From: Anadara kagoshimensis
Lineage: Eukaryota; Mollusca; Bivalvia; Arcoida; Arcidae
Assembly: GCA_021292105.1 (NCBI GenBank)
Contig: CM037864.1
Coordinates: 8,546,635 to 8,610,634 of the forward strand
DNA length: 64,000 bases
Reading direction: 5' to 3'
The position numbers were made by a program, and so were the translations under genes. Positions 11,563-25,700 of the stretch are shown here, one piece after another; the stretch's first letter is position 1, and each line of letters begins with the position of its first letter. The notes under the pieces were generated by a model. It made no database searches. It was not told where the DNA came from and worked only from the letters and a program-made list of their open reading frames with translations.

Positions 11563-13078
11563 CAAAGTAAAAAACTTCAGTATTGACATTTAAAACCACA
11601 TGCATTTATTGATAAAATAATTTGAGGTTTTAAAGTCAAGATTATTTCACTTATTGTTCATGTACAATGTATATCAAGCTGTCACCAGCAAAAAAGGAAA
11701 TTTAAACATATGTGAGTACCGGTAGTGTACTTTTAGATATGTGTAAGGAGTCTTAATAGTGCCACGCCTTACATGGCATCCCACAACCAAACAATTGTAA
11801 GACCTTTTACAAAAACCTGTTACATTGGTTTAAGAGAAACAATCATTGTTTTGTTCAGCATTGATTATGTTTTGAAACTTGCAATCTCACAATTACTGTG
11901 AACAATGCAACTACATGTGCAGACAGTAGCCATAGTGGACATGCTAATTGACCTATTGTCGGCCATGCCTTCTATGTTCCGACACTGGCCGCCATCATGG
12001 TACCAAAGCAGTCTCAACGCAATTACTGACGTACTTGTGTCAGTGACGTCTTTAAATGGCACAATTCACAATTAAGTTTGGACCTCCATGACCGAGATAT
12101 TTTACTAATCAGTGTCTCTCATTTTAGTAGAATCCCACTCGGGGAGATTTTGCTGCGAGAAAAATTAAGTTTCCTTGACGAAGGTTAATGTTGTTTTTTC
12201 CAAGTTCTCTGGTTTCCTGTACCATTCCAGAACTGCATGCCTTGATATAAGTTATTAATTTTGACTAAGGCACAAACCAACCAAATTTATATGCATGTCA
12301 TAATACTAGTAATGAATAATGATATGCTTGAAAAATTATTCTAAACAATAAAATCGTTCTTTAAAAATTTTACTATATGAATTGAATACATCACAGATTA
12401 CTGATCTACAGTGACTAGAGTAACATTACAAGAGGCCTGAAATACCACTTATGACCCATACGCAGACTGACCAATCAAATTTATTTATTTGTCCAGATTG
12501 GTACATTTTAAGTGCGCAAGGTTGCCATTTAGTTACTTTTTTATCATTAAGTGCTTGATTTTAGTAATATTTCCATATAAAAAGTCCTAATTTTTAGTAC
12601 TTTTAATTTAAAAAAAGCTGTCAAAATAGGAAAAATCCATGTAATTTGACTTTTTCATTTTATCCAACAGTTTATCTTTTTTTATTGTACAAATCCTTCA
12701 AAGACAGACAAATCCGTCAAATTGGTCAGCCTGCATACGTCAACTTCTATGCCTCCAAAATGAACAAGCTTCTATATAAAGTCAATGTTTATATTTATAA
12801 TTTATATTTATTTGAAAATATTTTTTTTTTTAAATCCTAAAATAAATTTAAAACAGTCATGTGTGACATGCATTGCTGAAACATCCAATCAACGATGCCG
12901 TGCATATATGCATCAGCATCAGTGACATCACTTTAACAAAGTTATTATACTCTTATCATTACAGTTGCTCTCAAACAGACTTTAATACAATAAAACATCA
13001 CAAATGTAAATTCGTAACCATTAAGATATAGGTCATCAATATTCTGATGGCAAAGTATACAGCAACTTAATATTTGGC

Positions 13079-13278
13079 CAATGGGGTTCCCCACTGTACC
13101 CAATGATCAATACCTCTTAACGTTTGTGCGGAACGTTTTGGAAAACGTCAACACCATAGATTCCCGTACTAACGTCGTTGTGAAAAATGTCATCTTATGC
13201 TATTCCAAATCCATTGGAAATAAGTGTTCTGCATGAACGTTAAGAGGGCATCATGTGGTACAACGGCAAACCCCATTG
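13079..13278. mobile_element. 200-bp MITE with double inverted repeats
   Basis: Outer inverted repeat CAATGGGGTT (13079) / AACCCCATTG (to 13278); inner inverted repeat CCTCTTAACGTT (about 13112) / AACGTTAAGAGG (about 13236). No coding capacity; located just past the GEN1 stop codon. Confidence 0.7.
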
Positions 13279-13435
13279 TAACAAATAAAGCGTGAGCTGG
13301 GGCGATTTTACACATACACATACGCCACTTACACCTATATGTGTTATTTAAACCTGTCAGTGTTTATAAACACTCTGCCACCAGGTCGTGGACAACTTAT
13401 ACCTTTGAGTTACTGAGTTACCCGGTACATTGACT

Positions 13436-16400
13436 TTAAATTCTATTATCAGTATTGACCCTCTTAGTTATATCACTTAAAACGAATTTTACAGAACCAG
13501 CAGACTGTAACCTTCTCTTCAGTCTGTCTGCTAATGCCACGGGACTGTTTTCTTTTTCCAGAAAATGTGCAGTTTTGTTTAATACCGACATATTATTCAT
13601 ATCACTAGTTCTATTCATTGTCACTTCTTGATTAAAATCATTCCTTGAATCAAATTTACTTGAAAATCCTAAAGCTCCTGGAATTGATACAGAACTTTCC
13701 TTATCTGGAAAATCTAATGTACAGTCTTCATGTGAGCCATTTTCATGCTTTGAATATTCATTTCCTAAACAGTCTCTCAAGTCAGTATTTTCTAAATATA
13801 CTTGCCTAATTCCGTTTTCATCAGTTTTGGAATCCCCTTCATCGCTTTTGATGTCACCAGTAGTTAAAAAGCGAGTTGTGTTTGTGATGTCATCACTACA
13901 TACAGTTGTGATGTCATCAGTAGCTGTGATGTCATTAGAAGCTATGATGTCATCAGTAGTTTTGATGTTGCCAGTAGCTGTGATGTCATCATAAGTTTCA
14001 AACTTTACAGAATCCTTGTCACTGTTAGTATCTTGAGTGACTTTGTCGGTCCTATAATCAACCTTATAATCAATATTTCCTTTGTTATCCAGACTACAAC
14101 TTCCTTTTACTAAAAATCCAAAAGAAAAACAAATTTCACTTTCATCTGATTCAGTTTCTTGATTTTGACACACATTTTGTTCTTCACTATTTTCACAAAT
14201 CTTATTTTCTTCATTTGACTGCATCTTGAGATTCCGATTTTCTAATTGTGAAATGTTTTCAAAGTCATCACAAATTTCTCCGGTTTGTTCAAAATTAGAA
14301 TGATCAGTTTGATGAGATTTTGTGGTCAAATTTTGGCAATCGTCATGTCGCTCTGGATTTGAAATATCACATTTAGGTGTTACGTTTTCAGCATTTAGGT
14401 TAAAACTAGCATCTGTTTCTGCTTTGAACTCATGATTGAGACCAAATTTTGCCTCAAACACGTAACTGTTGCTGGAATTATCAAAATTGGCTTCAAACAC
14501 ATAACTTTTACTCAAATTATCAAAATTAAGATTTGAAACCATATTCTCTGATATATTTTCTTCATTCTCTTCAATAGTTTCAAGATTAGCAGCCAGACAA
14601 TTTTCTGTTGTACAAGCACTCAAGTTCTTTGAATCGGGTTTCTCTGGGGTTTCTTCAGTGGTTAAATTTATACTTTTCAACAGTGATGATTCTATTTGAA
14701 ATTTTCCAAATTCCAACATACTTCTAGCTTCTGAATAATTCAACAAACTTTTATCATCGTTAAGAAAACTTCCTGCTGGCGTGTTGAATGTTTGACTAGC
14801 CATGTCTTTATCAAAACTAAACAGGGAAGGGCTTCCTGTACTTTGAAAACTTTCCTGTTCATAAGACGGTGTTTTTTGTAAGGTCATGTGATGACCATGT
14901 GATACAGTAACTGGGCTCACATGCTTCTGCAAAGCAAATGGACTTCTATAGTAATTTTCAGGTTTTCTTAAGCTGCTAGGTGTGGATTCATTAACTGCAT
15001 GAAATTTTGACAGCGATGGTGAAATTTCCGAGATGGGCAATTTTGACATATTTGGTGTCCCAACAGAAAAATTCAACTTTCTAAAATCTGTAACATTATG
15101 GGCATCTCGTTTGTCTCTTAAATTTGGACTTGAAACATTTCCTTCTGAAGAAAGCTGCTTTAAAGCACAAGAATATGGACTAGATACATTTCCTTCAGAA
15201 GAAAGTGGCTTCAAAACAGACAATTTCTCTTGTTTATTCTTACAATCTTGAAACTGTTTGTTCTGTGACAGATATGGAGAAGAAAATGTCATCTGTGGTA
15301 AGTTTGGACATGCTGACGCAGATGAAGTCTTTGTATTTTCAGATCTGTTGTTTGAAGGACTAATAGACGAATCATTTACTGGTTTGCTTTCATTTTTTAA
15401 GTTTTTATTCTGTTTAACATGTACTGAATTTTCATTTCCACTATAACCAGCTATGGGATTTTTAACCAGGTTTGTCTTTACATTTGGTTTGATCCTGATA
15501 TTTTCCTTGTGTTTAGTTTGTACTGATTTTTCTTCAATTTCAGTATAAGCTGTAAGATTTTTTATGCTACTTGCTGGTTTACAAGTCAATGGAACTGAAT
15601 TTTCTTCATTCTCGCTAGTACAAGCTGTTGGATTTTTAACCCTGTTTGCTGTCTTACAAGTCAATGGTTTTACGTTTATATTAATGAAGTTTTTGTTCTC
15701 ACTCAAAACACGCTTGTCTTCAATTTGACAGGATTTATCAAACATCGATACCAGATTGGCATCATCACTCGAGCCATTTGTGTCACGTTCTGACAGTGAT
15801 ACTAAATTGCCATTATCACATGAGACATTCGTGTCATGTTCTGTTACTGGTACATGTGCTTCACTTTTTGTGGAAACCTCATTAAGGGATGTACATAATT
15901 TGACATTTGGCTTCACTTCTCCGTTTATTCCTTTAGTCCTTTTTCCAGCTGAAGAATCAACATTTTCACATTTAAGAACAGATTGCTTATTTTCTCCATA
16001 GTTTCTTTTCGTAGATTCTTTATCATGTGATTCAATACTTTCTGGCTGAATATCTTTGGGTTTCATATCCAACACTTTTCCTGCCTTCATTCTCTCCTCT
16101 CTAGAATTATTTACACTGTTTAATCTACACATACTTTTCTCATTTACAGAATCTAAATCAGTAAATTTTACGATTCCATCTGTAATACACATATTTTTAA
16201 GCACCAGGTTTTCCTTTTGTGGTTCTACTTGCTTATCACAAATATTATTTAATTTATTGAGAAGTTTTAGTTTCCGCCCAATCCTCTGAGATAGTGGCAC
16301 ATACACATCCTCTATTTCATCGTCACTGCTACAACTGCTACTGCTTGACAAAACTATTGGCTCATATTTATCAAAATGAGATTTACCCATCTCGTCCTTA

Positions 16401-16770
16401 TTTGATACATGTATATTGTCCGAGATATTGTCCGCCATTTTCTCTTGTCTCTCTGTTAGATTTCCATCTATCTGTGATGGTAAGATGTCAAATGTATCTA
16501 GGTGTAATTCAGCCATTTTGTCCATGGATGATACTTTCGTTTTCTTTAAACTTTCTCGTACATTTCCATCAACTTGTGATGATGTGGTCTCTGGTTTTAT
16601 ACAGATGTTCAACTTACTAGATGACTCACAATTACTGTCTGTTGTCATAATTTCTACGCCTGATAATACCATGTTGCTGAAAGTTTCCGACATTTCTTCC
16701 ATGGTTTGAGTCTCCAACACTTCATCTTCAATATCCTCAGATGATGATTTACCCTTTTTCTTTTTCTGTC
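13436..16770 (-). other. GEN1: GEN1 last coding exon: long disordered C-terminal region
   Basis: This single exon encodes about 1110 residues rich in S, N, K, D and E with no recognisable domain. It contains internal repeats: LSSEGNVSSP twice, a FDN-S-SYVFEA-F block twice, LTCK.A..KN.TA twice, and a DDIT/NDIT run. The end has a basic LADRLKRRLQSAG motif near the C-terminus, like the basic tail of vertebrate GEN1. The frame is open upstream of the GTG at 16720, so the region is an exon and not a separate gene. Confidence 0.85.
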
Positions 16771-19700
16771 CTGAAATATTAATTTAACAAATATGACTTT
16801 ATGTTCTACACAGTTTACAAAAATAGCATGAATTAGCAAAAAACAGCATTATGCGAAACAATTTTCACTCTTTTTTCTGTTCTGAAATATTAAGTTAACA
16901 TTTATAACTACTTGTAAATATCCCAAGACAGATTACAAAAGTAAAGAGCAAGAACATTAGAAACACTTTTTAGGCAACAAATTTTTAGGAAAATTTTTAC
17001 TGGGATAGGTTCAACAACTGGCAGCCAAAAATTCGAAGTCACTGGAATTTTATAGCCCTGTTTTATTATGAGGAAGATTCAGGGATCAAAAGAAATTTCT
17101 TTACCCAAAAGGTTAACAGTGGACCAATGAAGCTTTATTGTTCCAGAAACATAGCACTACTACTGTCTAGATTTCAAAATCCATCTATGCTTTGTTAGTT
17201 TTTTACTTCAGACACTTACATATGACCATACACATGATATACCATGTAGGTTCATCTATTTAGCATTTCATCAAAAACTTCAATGGAAAACTTTGGCACA
17301 CATTAAGATCAAGTGTTTGCAGTGTGCAAGTTATTTTATTGGTTTTTCCAATCTGCTTTTGATCCAAAGTGCACCAATGAAAATTTGCACATTTTACATC
17401 AAATAAAAACACCAAACTTTACACTTACATTGTACATCAAAAAACTGAATCTAAATACAGTAAAACGTTGTTTTAACGACCCCAAATCAGCCACATTGCT
17501 TATAGAAACAATTTTTAAGTCCCCAAATCCATTTCTTCCATGTTTATTTTATAGTCTCTAACCAATTTATCGCCAAACCTATTATATTAACGATTGCAAT
17601 ATTGTTCCTTCAATAAAGTATTTGACATGATGACGTCAGATGCTCTTTTTGACTGACAGGAGATGACACGAGATGACCCATTTTTATGAGAAGGTGCACC
17701 AACGTTGTATTTCAAAATTGTTTTCAAATTAACATGGAAAATGTGAGACGGCAATAGATTATTTTTATAAATATTGTAAACATAAGAAATAAGGTAAATT
17801 TCCCTTGTCTTTATGAACTTGCAAAGTATAATGGGCTTTAATGCAAAGCCTTTCATGCAATTTCAGACAGCCCATTATACTTTGTCCATAAAGACATTGG
17901 AAAATTGCCTTATTTCTTAAATAATGTCAAACTTTGACTGTCAAAAAAAAACAGTGGCTAAAACAAGGTTTTACTGTAGTATAAGGAAAGCTGAAGTTTT
18001 TACCTCTGGGTTTTGTGTATTTTTTTCTGTTCATAAATCACCACAACATCAGGAAAACACTTGCTGAATATTTCTCGCTCTTCAACTGTGGTGAGGTATT
18101 CTGTTTCTATATCAATTAACTCCCCTGAAAACATAACGTAAATGACAATATTATGGATCAAGTGTTCTCAAGGTCCATGCAAAAATCCTTTTGAAAATTA
18201 TTCTAATTAGACTCTTTAATTTTCTCTGAAAACATAACATCAATGACAAACTTAAAGATCGACCTTTTCAGGCTTTTGTTCCAATTTTTTTTTAAATTCA
18301 ACAGTTTTTCTTAAAATTATTCCAACTAATGAAGAAAGTCTCTTCCATTGGGTTGGTACCACTTGACACCCCATAATGTTTCTGCAGAACAATTATTTCA
18401 ACTGGAGATATAATCCCTTCAGTTTATGTTATCCCATAAAAATGACATTACTCTGGGATATCTTGACATAGACGTTTTTGAAAACCTTCCTTCCCCACAA
18501 ACCTTAAGAAGGGATAATGATCAAGCTGTACACTGGCAAATCCCATTGATTAATGAGAGCCATTACTAACTCTTGACAGCATTCTTCAAGAAATATGAAC
18601 GATGTATCACTGCTACCTAATAAACAATTTGCAAGCAGGCTAGGGCTTGACATTAACGTTTGCTTGGTTGCCCAGAGTAACTGAAAATGCTGTCAGGCAA
18701 GCCAAATGGACAGTGATGCTTTTTTCAACAAATATCCAAATGAATATCGTAATACATAATACTTTGTTATACTATGTGCTATGGTTTGGGAACAAGAAAG
18801 CTTCATTGGTCCACCGTAAATCTTTTGCGTAAAGAATTTTCTTTTGAAACCATGGTTACATGTGTAACAAGAAGGAGGAAATACCTAAAAAAATCTACTT
18901 CCTAAACAAGTCCCTGGCTGAGGATCAAACTCAGTACTCCCAGGTGAAAAGCTAGAACTGTGTCTTGAGAGCCAAAAACGCAATTCCCAACATTTAATGT
19001 TTTCCCACAACCTTGACTTTTTCAATGACCTTGGTTCAAGGTTGTGATACACTTTGAACCATGAAGATTATTCATGTGAAGTTTTATGACAGTTGTCTAA
19101 AGCAATTATGAGATATGGCCAATACACGATTTTACATGGACAGACAGAAAGACATGGCGATTCCTATATACCCCCTCCAACTAGTTTTGGGGAAATAATG
19201 AGGATTCTACTATGAGACTGAAAGATCCAAACCAGCAAATCACTGTATTATATATGCAAATCTACTATATACAACACTGCAACACCACAACTACATGTAG
19301 CTCAGTCCCGCTACACATGTAAAATGACAGTGTGTGATATCCTAATTCAAGCCTCCAAACTGTATACAAGAAAAAAAACTATGTGTACAAAGTACCTGGT
19401 TTATTCCATTCTATTTCAAAACATGGCACACCTTGTCTGACCCTGGACTTAACAATCCTGAAAAAAGAAGACAATTCCTGTTTAGTTTATGATAAATCAA
19501 ACAGACAGTTATCACCCAAGTCTTCAGATCTTCAAAAGAGTGGAAAGAAAGTTTATATAAGAAAATATGTAATATTATATGCCATACATTTACATTGTAT
19601 CAAATACATGTATTCAGAACAGAGTTGTGTTACTAAATTCCCCCAGGTTTTTTTTATCAATTATCATTACTTTCTTCAAAAGACACATCCATTTCATCTT

Positions 19701-22700
19701 GATCTAATATAACATTTAACAAATATAAGATAAGACAAAATTTTTATCTTAACAATATTGACAATCACTGATTTTCTTTCTTACATAAACTTATTGACAA
19801 GAATAACGTTTACATTTCAGTAAGCTAGCATGAGCTGTCAACCTCTCGTGAAATCTGATTTTGGTTTGGGTTGTTTATTGCGACATAAGAACAGGCAAGG
19901 CTAAATGGGCTGCAGGGATAAACAGTGCTGCTCCTTTCACTGACAAAACCAGTTGATGAGATATGAAATCCAGTATTTTGTAATATAAAATTATTGGAGT
20001 TTTGCAAATTCTATGCAGAAACGTCAACAGAGAAAATGATTTTCAATTTACTGTGATTTATGTGAAATCAACAAGATTTTGGAATTGGCAATTCTATCGG
20101 TAATTGTTTGTCAATTTTATGAATATTTCAAAATCTAGCTTTGACCACGTAAACCACGACAAATATTTCTACAATAAATTTGATAACACATTTATTATTA
20201 CCTATTTGGTATCAAATGACAGCCTTTCCTGATGTTAGCAGAAAGAAGAATGTCATTCATATCCCACAATGTAACCAGTGGTAAAACCTTCTCAAGTGTG
20301 TACTCTACAGGCCATTCTAACTTCTCTAAAGCAAAATTCTGAAAGAAATTTAAAAAAAAATGAAATAGTAAAATTAAATATAAATACATTTATTAACAAT
20401 ATCAATGAGGCTTGTTTTTCAAATGTTATTCAATACCCAAGGATTGACAGTGACTTCTCAAGTCATGCATTAACAAAAATTATTGTTTATGCTTTTAGGC
20501 CCTTGCATCAATACATACAATATTCTTTGTATGCCCATACAAAAACTTGATAGTTTTCCAGATATATTGACAAATATAGTGATTTTTAAAAATTTCCCCC
20601 ATAAGTACCTAGCTTTTCCCCATCTTTGGTCCTAAAGCTATAATTTGTGCAAATCAGAAATCAAATATATGTGCATGATATATCTAAGCTATATCTCATG
20701 TATCTTCAGGACCTTTTGGGACACCAAGTGTACATAATACATTCAATTGGGCAAATCTGAAAGCTCTTCACCTAGACACAATTATTGCCAAATAATTATA
20801 ATAAAATTTGGTCCAGTACGTTAAGAGGAGAAGATTAAAATTACATATTTTTGCACGATGGATTACGGACAACAGGGAGTGATTGCAATAAATTATCTGA
20901 GCCTTTGACTCAGGTGAGCTAATTAGTCAAAAACTTTAAACATTAAGCAGGAGGATGTAAGCCTTAAGAACCGTTTGTACCTCATTCTGGATTCAGAGAC
21001 ATAAATAACTTCTTGTACATTTCATTCATTATTTCTAACCTGGAGTTTTGTTATAAATGGTCGCCTCCATTTCTTCACAGCAGACGGACATTTGTCTTTA
21101 ACATTTATGAACTCATCAATGACCTGAAAAATGTTAAGATGTTGTTTATGTCAATATACACACAAATATAGCAATTAATTTTTATATTTCTATGTGAAGC
21201 ATATACACACATGTAAATTCAACTTCCCTCCCACTACACATTTATTTCAAACAAAACATCAAATTTTACATATAGCAAATATGGTGAAACTGCCACTTTT
21301 ATCAATTTCATACCAGAGACAACTAAGTTGCTAACATAACCTAAGGTAATAAACTTCTTTTATTTGAAGTGCCCTTTACTATTTTTTCAACATTACAAGG
21401 ATAACCTTGCATTCATTTTTGTGTGGTGGACATTACTTGCCTGTGTTAATGCAAGGTGGACATATTGATTGTTAAACAGATTCTCAGCTAATCGGAAAAG
21501 GGCAAAATCATTGGCTATTGTATCTACCGTATTTAAGAACATAGATGTACAACTAATAAACAAGGAAAACTATACATTCATTTTGATATTCAAGAAGTTA
21601 GATTTTCAGCTCCAAAGAATAAGATGCAAGAAAAAGTCCTACCTTTTGTTGTGGAAAATCTGGGACAGATAATGCTTTCCTTCGTACAATTATCTCAATT
21701 TGATCAATACACTGAACTTCTGTCATATGTCTCCACTCATGTAATCTGAAAAAGAAATTCAGTGAATTAAGATCACCTTGCCAGTAGTTACTTGTTTATG
21801 ATTTGCATTTATGTTTAAAGAGCCATAACTCCAAGGAAAATGAACAAACCAGCTGGTGTTAATGAAATGCACATCTCCCAACAATGCTGATGCTTTGCAC
21901 GAAATTTTATAAAAAAAGTGCCCCATAGTCTTGAAGCATTAATGCAATCAAGTAGTGTCCAGATGTATGGATGAATAGTCTTGAAGCATTAATGCAATCA
22001 AGTAGTGTCCAGATGGATGGATGAATAGTCTTGAAGCATTAATGCAATCAAGTAGTGTCCAGATGTATGGATGAATAGTCTTGAAGCATTAATGCAATCA
22101 AGTAGTGTCCAGATGGATGGATGAATAGTCTGGAAGCATTAATGCAATCAAGTAGTGTCCAGATGGATGGATGAATAGTCTGGAAGCATTAATGCAATCA
22201 AGTAGTGTCCAGATGGATGGATGAATAGTCTGGAAGCATTAATGCAATCAAGTAGTGTCCAGATGGATGGATGAGCAGTCGGACAGAAGGATGGAAAGAC
22301 AAAGTCATAGAGAAGGATAATTCAGGATAGGACTCCAAATTTAATATCCTCGCCTTTGGAAGAAGTAAATAAATATCACCGAAATTCTACAAACTTCAAA
22401 ATCGGGAAGGTTTGCTGTTTATTCATCATCTATATGCAAACAACATTGACCTGTCCACTTAACCTTTAATGTACCGTAAATATTATTGTGGACCTTGATA
22501 TCTATGCTTAGTCATAATAACTCATTCCTTTTATATAAGTAGTCAACTAGCTGGAAGGAAGGATGGTCAGAACTGAATTTTATACCCCAACTTTCAAAAA
22601 ATGAGGGGGGAGGGGTTAATGAAACACACTGTACCTTTTAATGACAGAGACACCTTGTAAACTTGTCATCAATTTGATAGCTTTATCCATTCCCACCCCA

Positions 22701-25700
22701 GGGACACCTTTAGGAAGATAATCACAACCCAAGAGTAACGCCATGGCAACCAGTTTATCTCTGTCCAATCCCAGCTGTCCTTCTATATCAGTCATGCAAT
22801 AACTCTCTACATGTGGATCCTGTTTAAAATATTTAAATGTACATGCATTCTATAATTCACAGAAATTACCTGTCAGAAATGATTGATTAAATTTGGTTTT
22901 TTATGTCCCAATTAAGAATATTTCACTTATATTGAGACATCACCAGCTTTGGGTGAGTGACAAAATTTTGACCTTTGCCGTGTATTTAGGGCAATGTGCA
23001 CCTCTGTGATGCGGGCCAACTAATTTTTTTAAGTCTCTCCTGAAGGATCCAGTGACTTTCATTTCTAAATGCTAAGTTCTTGGCAAAAGAACTCACTTTT
23101 TTCTAGTCTTGGTAAGATTTAAGCCCTTACCTCCCACATAACCTGAGTAAGCACTCTACGAACAAAGCTACCATAGTGGTATACAAGAAATAAGTATACA
23201 AGTACAAGTACTGGAAATATTTTGTCTATTCCTATACCACAAAAATAAATACATGTGAAATTGAATATGTTACTTTGAAGTATTTTACCTTGGAGTTAAG
23301 GGTAAAGTTTCTGTAGACAGTTCTGGCTCCATACAGGAAAGCATCGCCATCATTAGTTATACAACCATCAACAACCTGTATTATAAATAACAAAATTGAG
23401 AATATGTTGATGAAAAACTATTTCGTACACAGTAATGCCTTGTTTTGATATCTCTTTTTTACTCTTTTGACCATCACTTCTCTCAGTTCAACGTTTAAAA
23501 GTCCAAAATCCATATCTTCTACATATATCTTTTTCCTAATTTTCTCTGTCTGTTTCTCTCTCTCTCATTGTCAAATCCTAATATGAGCAAATTTGACAGT
23601 TTTTGCCTGTGATTTTTTCAAGGCTCTGTGGTTTGTCCCACCATCCTAGACACCACCATCTTGATATATTGTAATTGAAAGAACCTTGAGTGTAGAACAT
23701 TACTAAACTGAGACAATAAATTAACCCTCTTGCTGCCAAATTAATTTTCAAAACACCATTGACAGCGCCAAATTGATTTTCACAATGCGCCAACAATAGA
23801 TTATGATGTTGGACGGGTTTGTAGTCATATGGCATCATAAGTTATGATAGATTTTTATCTCAATAGTCAACAGTTTGCATTTTGGTTTACTTTTCAAAAG
23901 ATTTTGAGTATTTCTTAGTATTTTTACCAAAGAGTTGTCAAGTCAATTGAAAAGACATATGTGTCCGTGTGGCAGGTTGATGGTAGAAAACACATATGTT
24001 CGTTTGGCAGCAAAAGGGTTAAAATACTGTAAATGCACTTAATTTCATGAATGCAATTTTTTGCATTTTCTAATTTCCGACCTTTTTGCAGGGGTGTAAT
24101 ATTCACAGATTTATGAAACTGACTATAAAATCAGGAATATATTTTATATTCATGCATGGTACAAATTTTTACAAAATATTTTCAACCCTAAAATCAACGA
24201 AAATTAGTACACCACAAATAAAACTATATTTACAGTACATTATAAGATAAATCCATAGCAAATATTTATTTTATTTTTATTTATTTTAGACAGAGGGATT
24301 TTATTCAAGATATTTTGTTTTTCTAATTTGTCAAATTTGTGAAATTTTCATCAGTATAAAATATGTTTAATAACTTTACCTGAAGATCTTACATTATACA
24401 TGTATCTTCAGAAAAAGTTATTACTGGTAACCATATTTTATACTGATGCAAATTTCACAAATTTGGTGAAGTAAAGAAACAAAATCCCATACAAGCAAAA
24501 CAAATTCATATACTGTAAAGGGGATTATTTTTGAGGGGTGAAAATTTTGCAATTTCTGAGATCTCGCATTTTGCGTGGGTGTAATTTTCACGTTACCAAT
24601 ATAAGTGGGTGTATATTGTATATATATGATATATTACCCTGTGTCTGGTAGAAATTTTCGTGTGGGTAAAATTTTTGCGGTAATTTCTTTAGCGTGAAAT
24701 AAGCGAAAATTTTACCCACACGAAAATTTCCCCCTTTACAGTACATATACTGGTATATTCTTTCATGAATATTCTAAATATGTTACAAAAAGGTTTACCC
24801 CTGCAGCATTAAGAACAGCACACATGGCTTCTGCTTCACCCTTACTTTGTAAATATGGTATACCCAAATAATCCAACAGCTCACAACACTGAAAATAAAC
24901 AACATTAATGTATTAGATATCACTCTAATATCATACACAGATTTTAAACTTAAAACCTGTTTAGGTTGTGTTGTTGTTGAATGTTATTATTTAACCTCAC
25001 AGTCACATCAGCAATTTTTCAGCTATTGGCAACAAGAACTACTTTTAATCTGTATGGATTGATATAAATACAAGTTTGTGTATGCATGTGAAGCGCGAGT
25101 GTGCTTATTGGTCTTCCTTGTACCAGCACACACTCAGGGTGACTTTAAGGTGCTAGCTCACCGAGTCAGTACGCTGCAGACAAGGTTTGTCATGGGAAAT
25201 GAATATATTTCCAAATGTCTGTAAGAATGTGAAGAATAATGAGTATCATGATAAATGCTTATGTAAGACTTTTAAATACCAACCTCTCTTAAACAAGAAT
25301 TAAAATTTCTTCTGTTTGGTTTACTTCCGCCCCTGTAACCCCGCCCTCTTCCTCCTGTTGGTTTCCCAAATGTTCTTGCTTGTTGTCGTTTCATCATGGC
25401 CTCCCATTTCAATTCTGGGGCATCTCCTTCCACAACAAAGACCAAATTTACACCTAACTGAACCAAATATGAGATCCGGAAAAAGAGATTCCTAGAAAAT
25501 AAGATATAAAAAATAATGGTTTTACATCTTATTCTAGATTATTCATTTACATCAAAATGTCACCAGTGTTACGTTGTACATGAAGTTGCAGAAAGGAAGA
25601 GATGTATTTGGCCTCAAAATGTGAATGGTTAAGATCTGACTTGAATCATAGTTTAAAGTATACTTGGTTTACACAAATATAAAATTAGTAGCCAAATTTC

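Larger units (their letters stand above)
6241..13435. other. Convergent intergenic region between the TMED-like gene and GEN1
   Basis: It holds the 3' ends of both genes plus repeats: MITEs (7090-7267, 8621-8799, 13079-13278), a degenerate tandem array (7300-7935), an AT palindrome (9439-9514), a G-rich run (10911-10943), a SINE (11226-11562), a SINE C tail (about 12180-12290) and a dispersed repeat at about 12435-12545, whose inverse lies near 29145-29245. No further coding exon was recognised. Confidence 0.7.

Noticed and set aside
13436..16720. A free-standing 1094-residue gene starting at GTG
   Set aside because: The frame is open upstream to a good acceptor at 16771-16772 and follows the GEN1 chromodomain exon; it is the last GEN1 exon.
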